Notes: generated by a model from the letters alone, not told the origin. DNA of 64,000 bases from Acidobacteriota bacterium (GCA_016703965.1 JADJBB010000025.1:372001-436000), one strand, 5' to 3'; numbered from the stretch's first letter, positions 1-9,387 are shown. Made by a program: numbers and translations.

Positions 1-43
1 GGGTAAATACGAAGCGCTACTGAAAAAGCCTAAGTAGTTCTAC

Positions 44-712
44 TTAATTTGAAAAAAGGGACTCGATCTTCGCCTTGTTGCGGATCGCGAATTTAAGCAA
101 GGCATTGGCCCCGTTAATATCTAATTTCGAGCAGATATTGTAACGATGGGTTTCGACGGTGCGGATCGCGACGAACAGATCGGCAGCAATTTCACGGTTA
201 GTTTTAGAATCCGAGATTAACAAAAGGACCTTCTTTTCGGTCTGGCTCAGCGAACCCAGCGCCCATACAGCATTGCTGTCGGTGTCATCGGATACGTTAT
301 CGAGTATAAGTTCATTCAAAGCGGGGCTGAGGTACAACTTCCCGGACATTACGGTGTGAATGCATCTAACGATCTCGTCCAAAGCAGAATCTTTAAGAAC
401 ATAGCCCTTAACTCCAAGGGATTTGATCGAGCGAAGGATGGAGTTGTCCTTGTGCATCGTGAGGAAGATCAGGATGGCTCGCGAAGATCGTTCCTTCAAT
501 GCCCGGGCGGCCTCGATGCCGTCCATGATCGGCATATCAATGTCCAGTATGACCACATCTGGATCGGTAGTTCCGATAAGTTCAATAGCCGCCCAGCCGT
601 TGTCGGCCTCTCCGACAAGCCTCAGGTTATCGGACTTCTCGATGATCGCCGCCAATCCCTGTCGAAAGATCGGATGGTCGTCTGCAATTAATACTGTGAT
701 CTCCTTTCGCAT
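44..712 (-). CDS. LuxR/NarL-family response regulator
   Basis: Two-component response regulator of 222 aa. The N-terminal receiver domain (about residues 5-120) has the acidic pair Asp11-Asp12, a predicted phospho-acceptor Asp57 in VVILDIDMP and the conserved Lys in YVLKDS. The C-terminal LuxR-type helix-turn-helix (about 150-210) carries the SQTEKKVLLLI and TNREIAADLF motifs and would bind DNA as a dimer after phosphorylation. It starts one base after the stop of the sensor kinase gene at 714-3719, so the two form a cognate operon with the kinase first. Target genes cannot be read from the sequence. The family call is secure. Confidence 0.95.
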   Translation of the reverse strand: MRKEITVLIADDHPIFRQGLAAIIEKSDNLRLVGEADNGWAAIELIGTTDPDVVILDIDMPIMDGIEAARALKERSSRAILIFLTMHKDNSILRSIKSLGVKGYVLKDSALDEIVRCIHTVMSGKLYLSPALNELILDNVSDDTDSNAVWALGSLSQTEKKVLLLISDSKTNREIAADLFVAIRTVETHRYNICSKLDINGANALLKFAIRNKAKIESLFSN

Positions 713-713
713 C

Positions 714-3700
714 TCAGAATCTTAGCTGTATGACTATTTTCGTGCCTTCCGACACTACCGAATCTATCGTAAGATCTCCCCGGAGCAGCTTAACCCGCTG
801 CGATATCCCCTCCAAACCGAAACCCGACGCAGAATTCTTCTCAGATGGATGCTTCCGGGAAAACCCCTTTCCGAAATCCTGTATCATCATCGTCAGCAAA
901 CCATCTTGTCTAGTCACCAGTATTTTACCCCGAGGACTCTCAGAATGCTTAATAATATTACTCAGGCATTCCTGCACGATCCTGTAAACACTGATCTCCG
1001 CCTCCTCCGGAAAGATACCATCGATCTCGTCAATCCCTTGTTCGAAAACAACTCCAGTCGCCATTTGTGTCTGCTCTATTAGATTTCGGACCGCTTCTGT
1101 GAGGCCAAATCTCTTTAAGTTCTGCGGCGATAGATTCTTTACTATTGTCCGAGCTTCCTCCAGCGCGTCGGCAGCCGATTCTGAGATCTGTTTCAATCGT
1201 TTTTGCACCTCGTCCGGGTCGGAATTGGATTCGAGCCCTTGTTGTGCCCAGTTCTTGATGATCAGGAGGTCCTGGCCGAGTCCGTCATGAAGTTCAGTCG
1301 CAATTCGACTGCGTTCTATTTCATGGGCGACCAATAGCTGACGTGAAAATTCAGCCTCTTTTAATTTCTCTGCCTCGACCTGCTGCATCTTAAACCTGTA
1401 GAGGACAACCGCAACCATCACAAGAAAAAGAGCGGCTGCAACATTAAACCACCATGTCTGCCAAAAATACTTGGCGACATCGATGCTGAGGATCGCGGTA
1501 TTTTCACTCCAGACCCCACTGGCGCTGACTGCCCGGACATGAAAGGTGTATTTGCCCGGAGCAAACCGCGAGAGAAATGGATAGCTGGCAATTCGCTGCG
1601 TCCCGGCATCGGTCCAGTCATCATCGAGGCCATCAATCTTATAAAAAAAGCGGATATTCTCCGGCTTGGTAAAACTCAGGCCAGTAAAGCGGATCTCGAG
1701 ATCACGATTGCCCGTCGGGATGGATACTGAATTATTTTCACGGATCGTCGCCGCAATGGGCATCGAGCCGATGTCATCAAGTCTTGTCGAAACGCCTTCG
1801 ATGACGACCTTTGGCGGAGTCAGGTTGGTCTTTGTGGGATCGATAATGACGACATCCTTTATCATCGGGAACCAAAGCCGGCCATCACGCGTTTTTATCC
1901 CGGCAGATTGATGGCCGCCGCTGGCTTCGCTGCTTTTCATGCCGTCCGAAACGCCGTAAATCGCCCCAACGATCGAGTTTTTCCGTTTATCCGCCACCGC
2001 ATTCAGTTCGTCCCTGCTAACGGCAAATATTCCCAGGTTTCCCAAAATCCAGAATTTGCCGTCGTCATCGACCAAGATCCTGGAAACAAAATTATCGTGC
2101 AAACCCTGAGCAGTAGTGACCACCTCTATCTTTCCATCACGCAAACGATTAATTCCACCGCCGTATGTGCCGATCCAGATAGTGCCGTCTTGATCTTCGA
2201 GTATCTCGCGGACATAATTGCCGGAAAGACCGTTCTCAGGTGTAATATTCTCAAACCTTCCATTTACAAATTTACTGACTCCGCCGATGGCACCAACCCA
2301 GATCGCATCGTCCTTGGTTTGCGTAATGAAATGAACGCTATTTCCGACGAGTCCGTTGTCCGTCGAGTAGTGTTCGATCTGTCCATTGTTGTATTTCCAT
2401 AGCCCATTCCCGCTCCCTATCCAAAGGTTGTTATTCCTGTCAAAGAACAAGGAATGGATCGACTCCGTACCAAACTTTGGAATAGGTTCAAGTCTGCCAT
2501 CGCGGAATACATATAAATTCGTCAATCCCCCGGCCCACAGAACATTGTTTCCATCGATCGCGAGTGCCTTTATCAATTGCGTTCCGGCGACATTTCCGGG
2601 GATCGGGATGCTCTCGACCTTTCCGTCCTTTACTTTGAGCAGATCATGACCGGCTAACCATACTGCTCCTTCTGAGTCTTGTGCAAGTGCATACCTTCCC
2701 CAGACATTGAGGTCGGTCATGTCCCCGACCAACCCGATCTTTCGCTTAGTTAAACGCACTAGGCCATCGCTCTCTGTCGCTAGCCAGAGATTGTCCTCAT
2801 TATCGAATAACATCGCCCGGGATCCTGCTGTGACATGCTCCCGGATGTTGTAGTTTTCACGTTTACCGTCCTGAAAAATAAATAGGTCCTCGCCTTTTTG
2901 AAACCAGAGCTCACCGTTCCTGAAAGCGGCCGCATATCCGCCGAAATTACCTCCCTTCTCTTTCTGCAGAAGCTCTTTGAACTTCCCATTGTCCATCCAA
3001 CCGAGTGAGTTGATGGTGCCAACCAACATCCTTCCCTGATCGGAAAAATCTATCTTGAGGATGTTAAAAGGCAGCATTTGGCCGACTGAGTCAGCCGTTA
3101 CCAGTTGATCATCTTGTAAAACGAATGCCTTTCCGTTCGAGGTCCATATGGTGTTTCCGGGCCCTTTTGCAAGTTTGTAAGACCTTTGCCGGGATATTAT
3201 TTTGATGGACTCAGGTATCACTGAACCATCCTCACGGAATTCAACCCGCTCGAGTCCCGCATCGGACGCAATAAATAACTTGCCCGTATCATCCTCTATG
3301 AACTGCCAAACCGTACGTCGCTTGAACTCGGGATCCGACTTGAACTCACCGAACTTTCCGTCGACAAGTGTATACACCTCGCCCGTCTCGGTGCCGATCC
3401 AAAGCCTTTTCCAGCGGTCTTCGTAAAGTGATAGAACACGGTTACCGGTAAGGCCGGGAGTATTTGTCGAATCAAAAACAGTGAAATTGACCCCGTCGAA
3501 TCTGGCCAAACCGCCGAATGTACCGAGCCAGATATACCCGTCACTAGTCTGTACGATGGAGGTCACAGTGTTCTGTGGAAGGCCCTCCTCAGTTGTCCAT
3601 TTTTTGATCAAAAAATCGCTTGTCTTGGCTTCGATCAGTTTGCTTGCCGCCAACGCACCCTCCGAAACCGAGAGTACGATAACTGAGAGTAATGTAAGGA

Positions 3701-3719
3701 TCTGAAGCCGCGACGCCAT
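714..3719 (-). CDS. two-component beta-propeller sensor histidine kinase (Y_Y_Y type)
   Basis: Sensor kinase of 1001 aa. A signal peptide (about 1-24) is followed by two seven-bladed-propeller-like regions made of repeated IWLGT/LWIGT blades (about 40-640), a Y_Y_Y Ig-like domain (about 680-755), one membrane helix (WWFNVAAALFLVMVAVVLY), a HisKA_3 dimerisation domain with phospho-acceptor His811 in ELHDGLGQ, and a C-terminal HATPase domain. The sensor part lies in the periplasm and would signal to the regulator encoded at 44-712. In Bacteroidetes such propeller kinases sense glycans; here the ligand is unknown. The length and order match the family and the gene looks intact. Confidence 0.95.
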   Translation of the reverse strand: MASRLQILTLLSVIVLSVSEGALAASKLIEAKTSDFLIKKWTTEEGLPQNTVTSIVQTSDGYIWLGTFGGLARFDGVNFTVFDSTNTPGLTGNRVLSLYEDRWKRLWIGTETGEVYTLVDGKFGEFKSDPEFKRRTVWQFIEDDTGKLFIASDAGLERVEFREDGSVIPESIKIISRQRSYKLAKGPGNTIWTSNGKAFVLQDDQLVTADSVGQMLPFNILKIDFSDQGRMLVGTINSLGWMDNGKFKELLQKEKGGNFGGYAAAFRNGELWFQKGEDLFIFQDGKRENYNIREHVTAGSRAMLFDNEDNLWLATESDGLVRLTKRKIGLVGDMTDLNVWGRYALAQDSEGAVWLAGHDLLKVKDGKVESIPIPGNVAGTQLIKALAIDGNNVLWAGGLTNLYVFRDGRLEPIPKFGTESIHSLFFDRNNNLWIGSGNGLWKYNNGQIEHYSTDNGLVGNSVHFITQTKDDAIWVGAIGGVSKFVNGRFENITPENGLSGNYVREILEDQDGTIWIGTYGGGINRLRDGKIEVVTTAQGLHDNFVSRILVDDDGKFWILGNLGIFAVSRDELNAVADKRKNSIVGAIYGVSDGMKSSEASGGHQSAGIKTRDGRLWFPMIKDVVIIDPTKTNLTPPKVVIEGVSTRLDDIGSMPIAATIRENNSVSIPTGNRDLEIRFTGLSFTKPENIRFFYKIDGLDDDWTDAGTQRIASYPFLSRFAPGKYTFHVRAVSASGVWSENTAILSIDVAKYFWQTWWFNVAAALFLVMVAVVLYRFKMQQVEAEKLKEAEFSRQLLVAHEIERSRIATELHDGLGQDLLIIKNWAQQGLESNSDPDEVQKRLKQISESAADALEEARTIVKNLSPQNLKRFGLTEAVRNLIEQTQMATGVVFEQGIDEIDGIFPEEAEISVYRIVQECLSNIIKHSESPRGKILVTRQDGLLTMMIQDFGKGFSRKHPSEKNSASGFGLEGISQRVKLLRGDLTIDSVVSEGTKIVIQLRF

Positions 3720-4000
3720 AAATGTGATTATCCTAGATAATATACAAACATCGACGAATAGGAAACAAACTATTAGTTACATTGAGTCAGGACCGAATCC
3801 AGAAATAGCGACCGTACATTTCGACGCATTTGCCGTCAAAACTCCCGTCGAGCTTTAAATATTTTCTCGAACCGTAAATAATAAAAAACTGATCGATCTT
3901 TTGATTCTCACGGCGCCGGCCTTCCGATCGCGTTACAGATCGAACAGCAAGCCGACATCTAGGGCTTCTTGGTCAAGAGTTTGGAGATGAAGTTGAAATA

Positions 4001-4648
4001 ATGGCAAATTTGAACCCTCGAGAAACCGGGGATCAGACTGAATCTAAGTCTGTCGGCCCCGAGGTCAATGAGGACGAAAAGGTGAGAACTGCAAAAAGCG
4101 GGCCTGACGAAGATAGTCTGCGTTACCGCATCGACCGCGACTATCTGATGGTCTCGGTCGCCGGCAATTGGAACGCATTTGCGGTCGAAAACGAAGGGCC
4201 TGAGCTTGCTGGCGATTCGGTCATCGGCCGCCGGTTGTGGGAGTTTATTACTGACCCTGCGACGCGTGAGATATATCGCCAGTTGGTCGACCAGGCGTTT
4301 GACGGCCGGTCGGTGCAGTTTGACGTCAGGTGTGACGCCCCCGATACACGGCGTTGTGCTCAGGTGAGCATCTATCCGTCCGACGACGGCACCGTGGAGT
4401 TCGAAATACACACTACTAAGGTCGAGCCACGCCCGCCGCAAGAGCTGCTTCGCCGCGGCAATTCCTCGACAACCGGCCTCATCATGTCGTGTTCGTGGTG
4501 CAATAAGATAAGGACCGCCCGCGACCAGTGGGACGAGATCGAAGACGCGATCGAAAAGCTCCATTTCTTCGAACTGGATTGCATGCCCGGTATCACCCAC
4601 GCTACCTGCCCCGATTGCTCCAGACAAATGAACGCGATCTGCGATTAA
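4001..4648 (+). CDS. PAS-like domain protein with C-terminal Cys motif
   Basis: A 215-aa cytoplasmic protein. Residues about 40-140 resemble a PAS sensor fold (ending in a segment of the type LWEFITDPATREIYRQL). The C-terminal 60 residues carry the CSWCNKIR...W...THATCPDC pattern, a tail found after PAS or receiver domains in many signalling proteins. The four Cys may bind a metal or act in redox sensing; this is inference. The first 45 residues are charged and poorly structured. No kinase, cyclase or DNA-binding domain follows, so the output partner is unknown. The gene is monocistronic and divergent from the sensor kinase, with a 281-bp gap between them. Confidence 0.7.
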   Translation: MANLNPRETGDQTESKSVGPEVNEDEKVRTAKSGPDEDSLRYRIDRDYLMVSVAGNWNAFAVENEGPELAGDSVIGRRLWEFITDPATREIYRQLVDQAFDGRSVQFDVRCDAPDTRRCAQVSIYPSDDGTVEFEIHTTKVEPRPPQELLRRGNSSTTGLIMSCSWCNKIRTARDQWDEIEDAIEKLHFFELDCMPGITHATCPDCSRQMNAICD

Positions 4649-4817
4649 GATCTACAGCCACCTCGCCCAAAATTCTGCCTGAATGTTCGCTCTCCGCTGA
4701 AAAATGGGATGCCGACTTCTTAGATGAAGGAGTGCGTCTATAGATGATTGCGAAACGGTATTTCATCCTTTTCATCCAGTCTCAACGCCCCATAAAACCT
4801 AACTTCTAGTGAATTTT

Positions 4818-4879
4818 TGTACATAAAGGCCCATTTATGTGCACGGTGTTAATTATGTGCAGTGTATAGCAATTATACA
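4818..4879. promoter_or_regulatory. two inverted repeats in a 510-bp AT-rich leader region
   Basis: The gap 4649-5158 upstream of the GIIVGD-repeat gene is unusually AT-rich and holds no gene. It contains TGTACATAAA at 4818-4827 facing TTTATGTGCA at 4834-4843 (one mismatch), and TGTATA at 4863-4868 facing TATACA at 4874-4879 with a 5-bp loop. ATGTGCA also recurs at 4837-4843 and again near 4855. These could be operator sites or hairpins in a long 5' leader. No regulator is identified. Confidence 0.35.
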
Positions 4880-5158
4880 GTCTAAATTTGTATAAAAAGT
4901 ATGCACCGCTGTAAGTATCTGCAAACCTTGATGTTAGGCGAAAATTACCAACTTTGTGTTACCAAAGTATCCATATTTCTACGTTTCCGAACCGACCGGA
5001 AAAGATCTCACAAATGATCTCTAAATTCTGTAAATAAACGGGATGTGGTTTTGGCATGCATCGCGGCACGCTGTGGCACGCTGGTTGAAATAGAGGAGTG
5101 CAAGAAAGAGAGCAAGCAGGGACTCGGAAATATTAATAAAACTTTTAGGAGAAGAAAA

Positions 5159-5458
5159 ATGAAAAACACAGCAAAAGTAGCAGCACTCGCGATCGTACTC
5201 ATGTTTGGAGCAAATATCGCTAAGGCAGACGGCATCATCGTCGGCGACAGAGCAGAAAAAGGATGCGTCAAGCAGACCAATGAAGGTATCATCGTCGGCG
5301 ACCGCGGAATCTTCGGCACGATCTTTGACACCCTCGAAGGCATCATCGTCGGTGATTCGAAAGAAAATCCATGCCTCGACAAAGAAGGCATCATCGTTGG
5401 CGACCGTGCCGGCATCATCGTCGGTGACCGTGCTGAAGGCATCATCGTCGGCGACTAA
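5159..5458 (+). CDS. small secreted GIIVGD-repeat protein
   Basis: A 99-aa protein. I chose the ATG at 5159 because AGGAGAAG lies just upstream and a clean signal peptide follows (MKNTAKVAALAIVLMFGANI, predicted cleavage after AKA). A longer reading from 5045 lacks these. The mature part of about 75 residues is six copies of GIIVGD, mostly followed by R and preceded by E, D or A, at DNA positions 5231, 5285, 5339, 5387, 5411 and 5438. The period is 54 nt for the first three copies, then 48, 24 and 27. Two Cys (GCVKQ and NPCLD) sit in the linkers. I recognise no family. It could be a repeat-bearing surface protein or a precursor cut into short peptides. A terminator follows directly, so it is transcribed alone. 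Confidence 0.8.
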   Translation: MKNTAKVAALAIVLMFGANIAKADGIIVGDRAEKGCVKQTNEGIIVGDRGIFGTIFDTLEGIIVGDSKENPCLDKEGIIVGDRAGIIVGDRAEGIIVGD

Positions 5459-5505
5459 CATTTGAACCACACGTCATCCACTTTCCAACCGGGAGGGAAA
5501 GAAAG

Positions 5506-5542
5506 GCGGCCTTTGTCGGGAAACTGACAAGGCCGCTTTTTC
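5506..5542 (+). terminator. rho-independent terminator of the GIIVGD-repeat gene
   Basis: GCGGCCTTTGTC at 5506-5517 pairs with GACAAGGCCGC at 5526-5536 with one bulged T, followed by TTTTTCGC. It lies 48 bp after the stop codon. Confidence 0.85.
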
Positions 5543-5651
5543 GCGCTTGGAGAGTGAGCATCCTGCTCGCCGGCGGCATATATGGTTTAGTCGACAACTT
5601 TGTCGACGTTAAAACCACCAAATCTTTCCACTCAGCATCAAACGAGCAAAA

Positions 5652-7655
5652 ATGAAACTCCTAACATCTTCAGCGAAGTTATCAACAACTACTCCAACGC
5701 TCTTTGTTGCCGCAATCTTAATGCTCCTTTGGTCCGGATTTGCCGCAGCTCAGGATATAGAATCGCCAGTCGCGGTAAAATTGACACTCGCGAATGGCAA
5801 GGATGTGTATCGTTCCGGCGAGACAGTCGGGCTCGTTCTTTCGTTCTCCACTGACCTGCCGGGCTATAAGGTTCAAGGTGATCAAGGAACCTATCTGGAG
5901 AAGGTGGTCATCTCGCCGCAGAGTGGCGTGTTCGATTGGAAGACTGACTTCTACGGCGGCGAAGAGAGGCCGTCCGACGGGAGCGGCTTTTCCGTTCTTG
6001 GTAATGTTCCCACTGAGGTGAAGATATCTTTGAACGACTATTATCGTTTCGACGCTCCGGGAAAATACACTGTAAGGCTGATAACTAAACGGCTGCGAAA
6101 AGATAAGGCTGGCGGCGGGATCTTCGATTTTGAAGATCCAACGGAGATAACGACAAATGCAGTAAGTTTTGAAATAAAGCCGATGGCCGATACCGAGGAG
6201 GAGGCTGAGGCGAAGAGACTTGGGGCTGCGATCGAATCGGCCAAAGATCTGCGGGAACAGATCCGCTTTGCCCAGGATCTCGCAAACTTGCCAGGCGATG
6301 CCGCGATACCAGAAAAGGTTTCGAGGTATCTCTGGTCATTGAAGCAGAGTGGCGGTAACTTTGCCGGGGCTCTGAGCAAGGGGCTTTTTATTTCCCGCAA
6401 CCGGGCCCTGGTGATACGAAAACTCGAGGACATTCTGTCGGACGTATCCAAAGCGGTCGATTTTAACGTACTTTCCACTCTCAGCTTCTTGCGCGCAAGG
6501 GTAGTGATCGCCGAATCGGGCAAACCGTACAAACGCCCAAGCGATTTTCTGCCGCTGCCTGCGGACGACCCTTACACTAAAGCGAAGCAATATTATTTAC
6601 GATTTGTGATCGACAGTTTGCAAAAGCGGACGGGTAAAAATCTCGTGGATACCGCTGCGGGCATTATTGTGATGGAGCATCGAGACCTCGAACCCGACGT
6701 TTTGGCAACGGTTCGGGGAATCCTGCTCAAGAACTTTGACTCGCTCGATATATTGGCTCGCGAACAGCTTGTGAGCATTAGGTGGGAACAGATCCGCGAC
6801 CCGTCGCTCGTTCCTTCGCTGGAACGGATGCTGAGTGCAACCGACTATCCAACCATGTATCGGCTTAATGTTCACACAACGGGCCTGACGCGTCTGGCCG
6901 AGCTGGATCAGGCTCGGGCCCGTCCGTTTGTTATTGTGGATATTATCGATTCCGATTCGCTGCTCTACGACGGTGCTTTTGACAATTTCAAGGAGGCGTC
7001 GCTTCCTGAAGTTGACGGGCCGCTGCTCGCCGACATCAAAAAATACGGACGCACTGGTGCTGCCACGCAGAATGCTGTCAGGCTTCGGCACAAATGCATG
7101 CTCGCCGCCCGATTTGCAACGGGCTCCATCTACGATCAGCTAATGGATGTCTACAAAACGGACGGGCCGAAGTGGCAGTGGCAATCGCGGGCGATCTTGC
7201 TCGGCTATTTTGCAAGATACAACGAAACCGAGGCCCTGGCCTTAGTAGAGCAGGAGTTGTCGATCCTTGAAAAGGAGTGGCGAGGCACATTTCTTAACGA
7301 TTTTACCCGCGTGAATTTTCCTCCCAAAGTCGCCGATTTTTTCGCAAAACGCCTCGCCTCCGACGATCCCGACATCGCGGGCGAAGCCGCATATCTGATC
7401 TCACAACACGGTTCTGAAACCGACCGCACAAAGATCGAATCCCGCCTTAAACAATGGCAGGCGATCTGGAACAAAAGGCTCAAAGAATTCGACGACACCG
7501 CACCGTCCCCCGAAACCACCCGCCAAGCCAACCTCCAGGCTGATCTGATCATGGCACTGCTCCAAGGGAAAGCATGGAAACTGACCGACGACGACAAAAA
7601 GGAGCTGCGAACAAACTGCCTCTCAGCGATCTGCAAGAATCGGTTTCACTGGTGA
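5652..7655 (+). CDS. large secreted protein with Ig-like N-terminus and helical repeat region
   Basis: A 667-aa predicted exported protein. The N-terminus has a signal peptide (hydrophobic FVAAILMLLWSGFAAA, cleavage near AAAQ). Residues about 38-170 look like an all-beta macroglobulin/Ig-like domain (VYRSGETVGLVLSF, PGKYTVRLITKR). The rest (about 185-650) is mostly helical with HEAT-like pairs, for example REQIRFAQDLANLPG and the LVPSLERML region. No catalytic motif is visible. I do not recognise a named family; similar secreted proteins of unknown role are common in Acidobacteriota. The gene seems to stand alone and its 3' end abuts a decayed gene fragment. Confidence 0.7.
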   Translation: MKLLTSSAKLSTTTPTLFVAAILMLLWSGFAAAQDIESPVAVKLTLANGKDVYRSGETVGLVLSFSTDLPGYKVQGDQGTYLEKVVISPQSGVFDWKTDFYGGEERPSDGSGFSVLGNVPTEVKISLNDYYRFDAPGKYTVRLITKRLRKDKAGGGIFDFEDPTEITTNAVSFEIKPMADTEEEAEAKRLGAAIESAKDLREQIRFAQDLANLPGDAAIPEKVSRYLWSLKQSGGNFAGALSKGLFISRNRALVIRKLEDILSDVSKAVDFNVLSTLSFLRARVVIAESGKPYKRPSDFLPLPADDPYTKAKQYYLRFVIDSLQKRTGKNLVDTAAGIIVMEHRDLEPDVLATVRGILLKNFDSLDILAREQLVSIRWEQIRDPSLVPSLERMLSATDYPTMYRLNVHTTGLTRLAELDQARARPFVIVDIIDSDSLLYDGAFDNFKEASLPEVDGPLLADIKKYGRTGAATQNAVRLRHKCMLAARFATGSIYDQLMDVYKTDGPKWQWQSRAILLGYFARYNETEALALVEQELSILEKEWRGTFLNDFTRVNFPPKVADFFAKRLASDDPDIAGEAAYLISQHGSETDRTKIESRLKQWQAIWNKRLKEFDDTAPSPETTRQANLQADLIMALLQGKAWKLTDDDKKELRTNCLSAICKNRFHW

Positions 7656-7683
7656 GGAAAGAACTGCAATGTTGAAGGCTTGA

Positions 7684-7935
7684 CCCCAAAGCTGTGCTTT
7701 CGGGCTGTACTATATGCATGGAAATGTATGGGAATGGTGTGAAGCTTGGTACGGCGACTATCCGCGAACCCCCGAGACCGATCCAAAAGGCCCTGCAAAA
7801 GGAAAATGGCGTGTCCTGCGCGGCGGCTCGTGGAAAGATGGCAAAGACGACCAACGATCCGCGTATCGAGGTGGACTCTCACCTTCGACAAAATACAAAG
7901 ATATCGGCTTTCGTGTTGTTGCGAGGGCAAAATAA
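7684..7935 (+). pseudogene. C-terminal remnant of a formylglycine-generating-enzyme (SUMF1/FGE-sulfatase) family gene
   Basis: The reading frame after a TGA at 7681-7683 encodes CAFGLYYMHGNVWEWC, then VLRGGSWKDG and IGFRVVARAK. These match the conserved last third of the FGE-sulfatase domain (typical NAFGLYDMHGNVWEW and RVLRGGSW...GFR). The 250 or so upstream residues needed for a full domain are missing, and the preceding gene ends only 28 bp earlier. The first ATG in frame is at 7714, which would give 73 aa. I read it as a truncated, non-functional leftover, though expression of the short frame is not excluded. Confidence 0.7.
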
Positions 7936-8019
7936 GAACCAAGGACCGGATCCCGTCATTTGTCGTTTTCACGAATAGTTTGGTCAAAGTTCTAAATGCC
8001 AAGAAAGGCCCCCTGAACG

Positions 8020-8182
8020 TTTGACCAATCTCTCATTTACCTCTACCAATCAAGGTGTTTTGTGGCCGGAAATGGCTGAAGACCTTCGACCAATCTGGGT
8101 GATTCACACCGAAAAAACGCAAAAATACGCCTGTTTTTGAAAAGTGTGAATCGATTCACACTTTAATTTGGTAAAGTTCGGC
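8020..8182. repeat. composite intergenic element, copy A
   Basis: This lies in the gap between the FGE remnant and the cysteine desulfurase gene, which converge. It holds ACGTTTGACCAATC, then CTCTACCAATC 14 nt later, TTCGACCAATC, GGGTGATTCACA, a perfect 24-bp palindrome at 8141-8164 (arms AAAGTGTGAATC and GATTCACACTTT), and TTGGTAAAG. The same boxes recur in the same order at 25500-25720. The palindrome could be an operator or a hairpin. I find no gene here. Confidence 0.65.
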
Positions 8183-8223
8183 GACAGGTGATTTTACACG
8201 ATCTGACCTTTGAGAATTCTCGC

Positions 8224-9387
8224 TCAGCGAGAGAGCTTTCTGAGGTTCACGATGGCTTCGGGGAGAACCTGGATGAGACGGTCGACTTCTTCTTCGGCAT
8301 TGAACCTGCCGAAGCTGAAGCGGATCGCGGAGCGGGCACGTTCTTCGTCCGAGCCGAGTGCCCGGATGACCGGTGATGGTTCGAGATTGCCGGATGAGCA
8401 GGCTGAGCCGGTCGAGACGGCGATGCCGTGCATGTCGAGGTTGATGAGCAGAGCCTCGCCCTCGATGCGGCTGAATGAGATGTTTGAGATATTTGGCAGG
8501 CGTCGATCTCGATTGCCGTTGAAGGTCAGGCCGTCGATCGCTTCGCCGACGCGGCTTTCGAAACCGTCGCGAAGGCCGCGGAGGTAATCTGTTGCGAGTC
8601 CGAGTTCGGTTCGTGCTAGCTCACATGCCTTTCCGAAGGCCACGATGTTCGGGACTGATTCCGTGCCGCCGCGAATACCGCGTTCCTGCGAACCGCCGAT
8701 ATTCTGGGCGTGCAGGCGAACTCCCCGGCGGACGTACAAAGCTCCAACGCCTTTCGGAGCATAGATCTTATGGGCCGAGATCGAAAGCAGGTCGCAGCCG
8801 ATTTCTTCGACATCGACGGGCATCTTTCCGGCGGCCTGTACTGCATCGGTGTGAAACCAGATCTTCCGGCCCTTTTCGCGTAAGCCCCTTACTAAACGCC
8901 CGATCTCAGCCACAGGCTGGATCGTGCCGATCTCGTTATTTGCCGTCATTATCGAGATCAAAACAGTCTCAGCGGTGATCGCCGCTTCGACATCCTCGAT
9001 CCGCACCAGACCATCCTCATAAACCGGCAGATACGTGACCCAATAGTCCTGTTTTTCTAGGTCTTCGCAGACGCTTTTAACAGCGGAATGTTCGATCGCC
9101 GACGTGATGATGTGGCGTCCGTGTTTGTTATTCGATTCGACGAGGCCGCGGACGGCGAGGTTGTTTGCCTCAGTACCGCCGGACGTGAAAATGATCTCGT
9201 TCGGCCTTGCATTGATCAACGCGGCGACCTGATGCCGAGCCCGATCGACCGCACCACGGGCTTCTTGTCCGAAGAAGTGGATGCTCGAAGCGTTGCCGAA
9301 TTTGTCAGTCAAATACGGCATCATAGCCTCAACCACTTCGGGAGCGACCGGCGTGGTGGCGGAATTATCGAGATAGATCCGTTTCAT
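8224..9387 (-). CDS. cysteine desulfurase (NifS/IscS family, group I)
   Basis: PLP-dependent enzyme of 387 aa that removes sulfur from cysteine as a persulfide for Fe-S clusters, thiolated tRNA or cofactors. Visible features are LDNSATTP at the N-terminus, FTSGGTEANN, ANNEIGTIQP, HTDAVQA, the PLP lysine in SAHKIYAPKG (Lys207) and the sulfur-carrying Cys330 in STGSACSSGN. The long Cys loop and the IRFSFGRF end fit the NifS/IscS group. No iscU, iscR or mnmA lies beside it, so the acceptor is unknown. It starts 3 bp after a lipoprotein gene ends on the same strand, which suggests an operon. Confidence 0.95.
   Translation of the reverse strand: MKRIYLDNSATTPVAPEVVEAMMPYLTDKFGNASSIHFFGQEARGAVDRARHQVAALINARPNEIIFTSGGTEANNLAVRGLVESNNKHGRHIITSAIEHSAVKSVCEDLEKQDYWVTYLPVYEDGLVRIEDVEAAITAETVLISIMTANNEIGTIQPVAEIGRLVRGLREKGRKIWFHTDAVQAAGKMPVDVEEIGCDLLSISAHKIYAPKGVGALYVRRGVRLHAQNIGGSQERGIRGGTESVPNIVAFGKACELARTELGLATDYLRGLRDGFESRVGEAIDGLTFNGNRDRRLPNISNISFSRIEGEALLINLDMHGIAVSTGSACSSGNLEPSPVIRALGSDEERARSAIRFSFGRFNAEEEVDRLIQVLPEAIVNLRKLSR

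Noticed and set aside
5231..5455. Repeats resembling a short CRISPR array
   Set aside because: The units are in frame within a coding sequence, spacing is irregular (36, 36, 30, 6 and 9 nt) and the spacers encode linkers.
5008..5470. Long minus-strand frames with repeated DDDAF/SPTMMPS units
   Set aside because: They are antisense shadows of the GIIVGD repeats and have no signal peptide or ribosome site.
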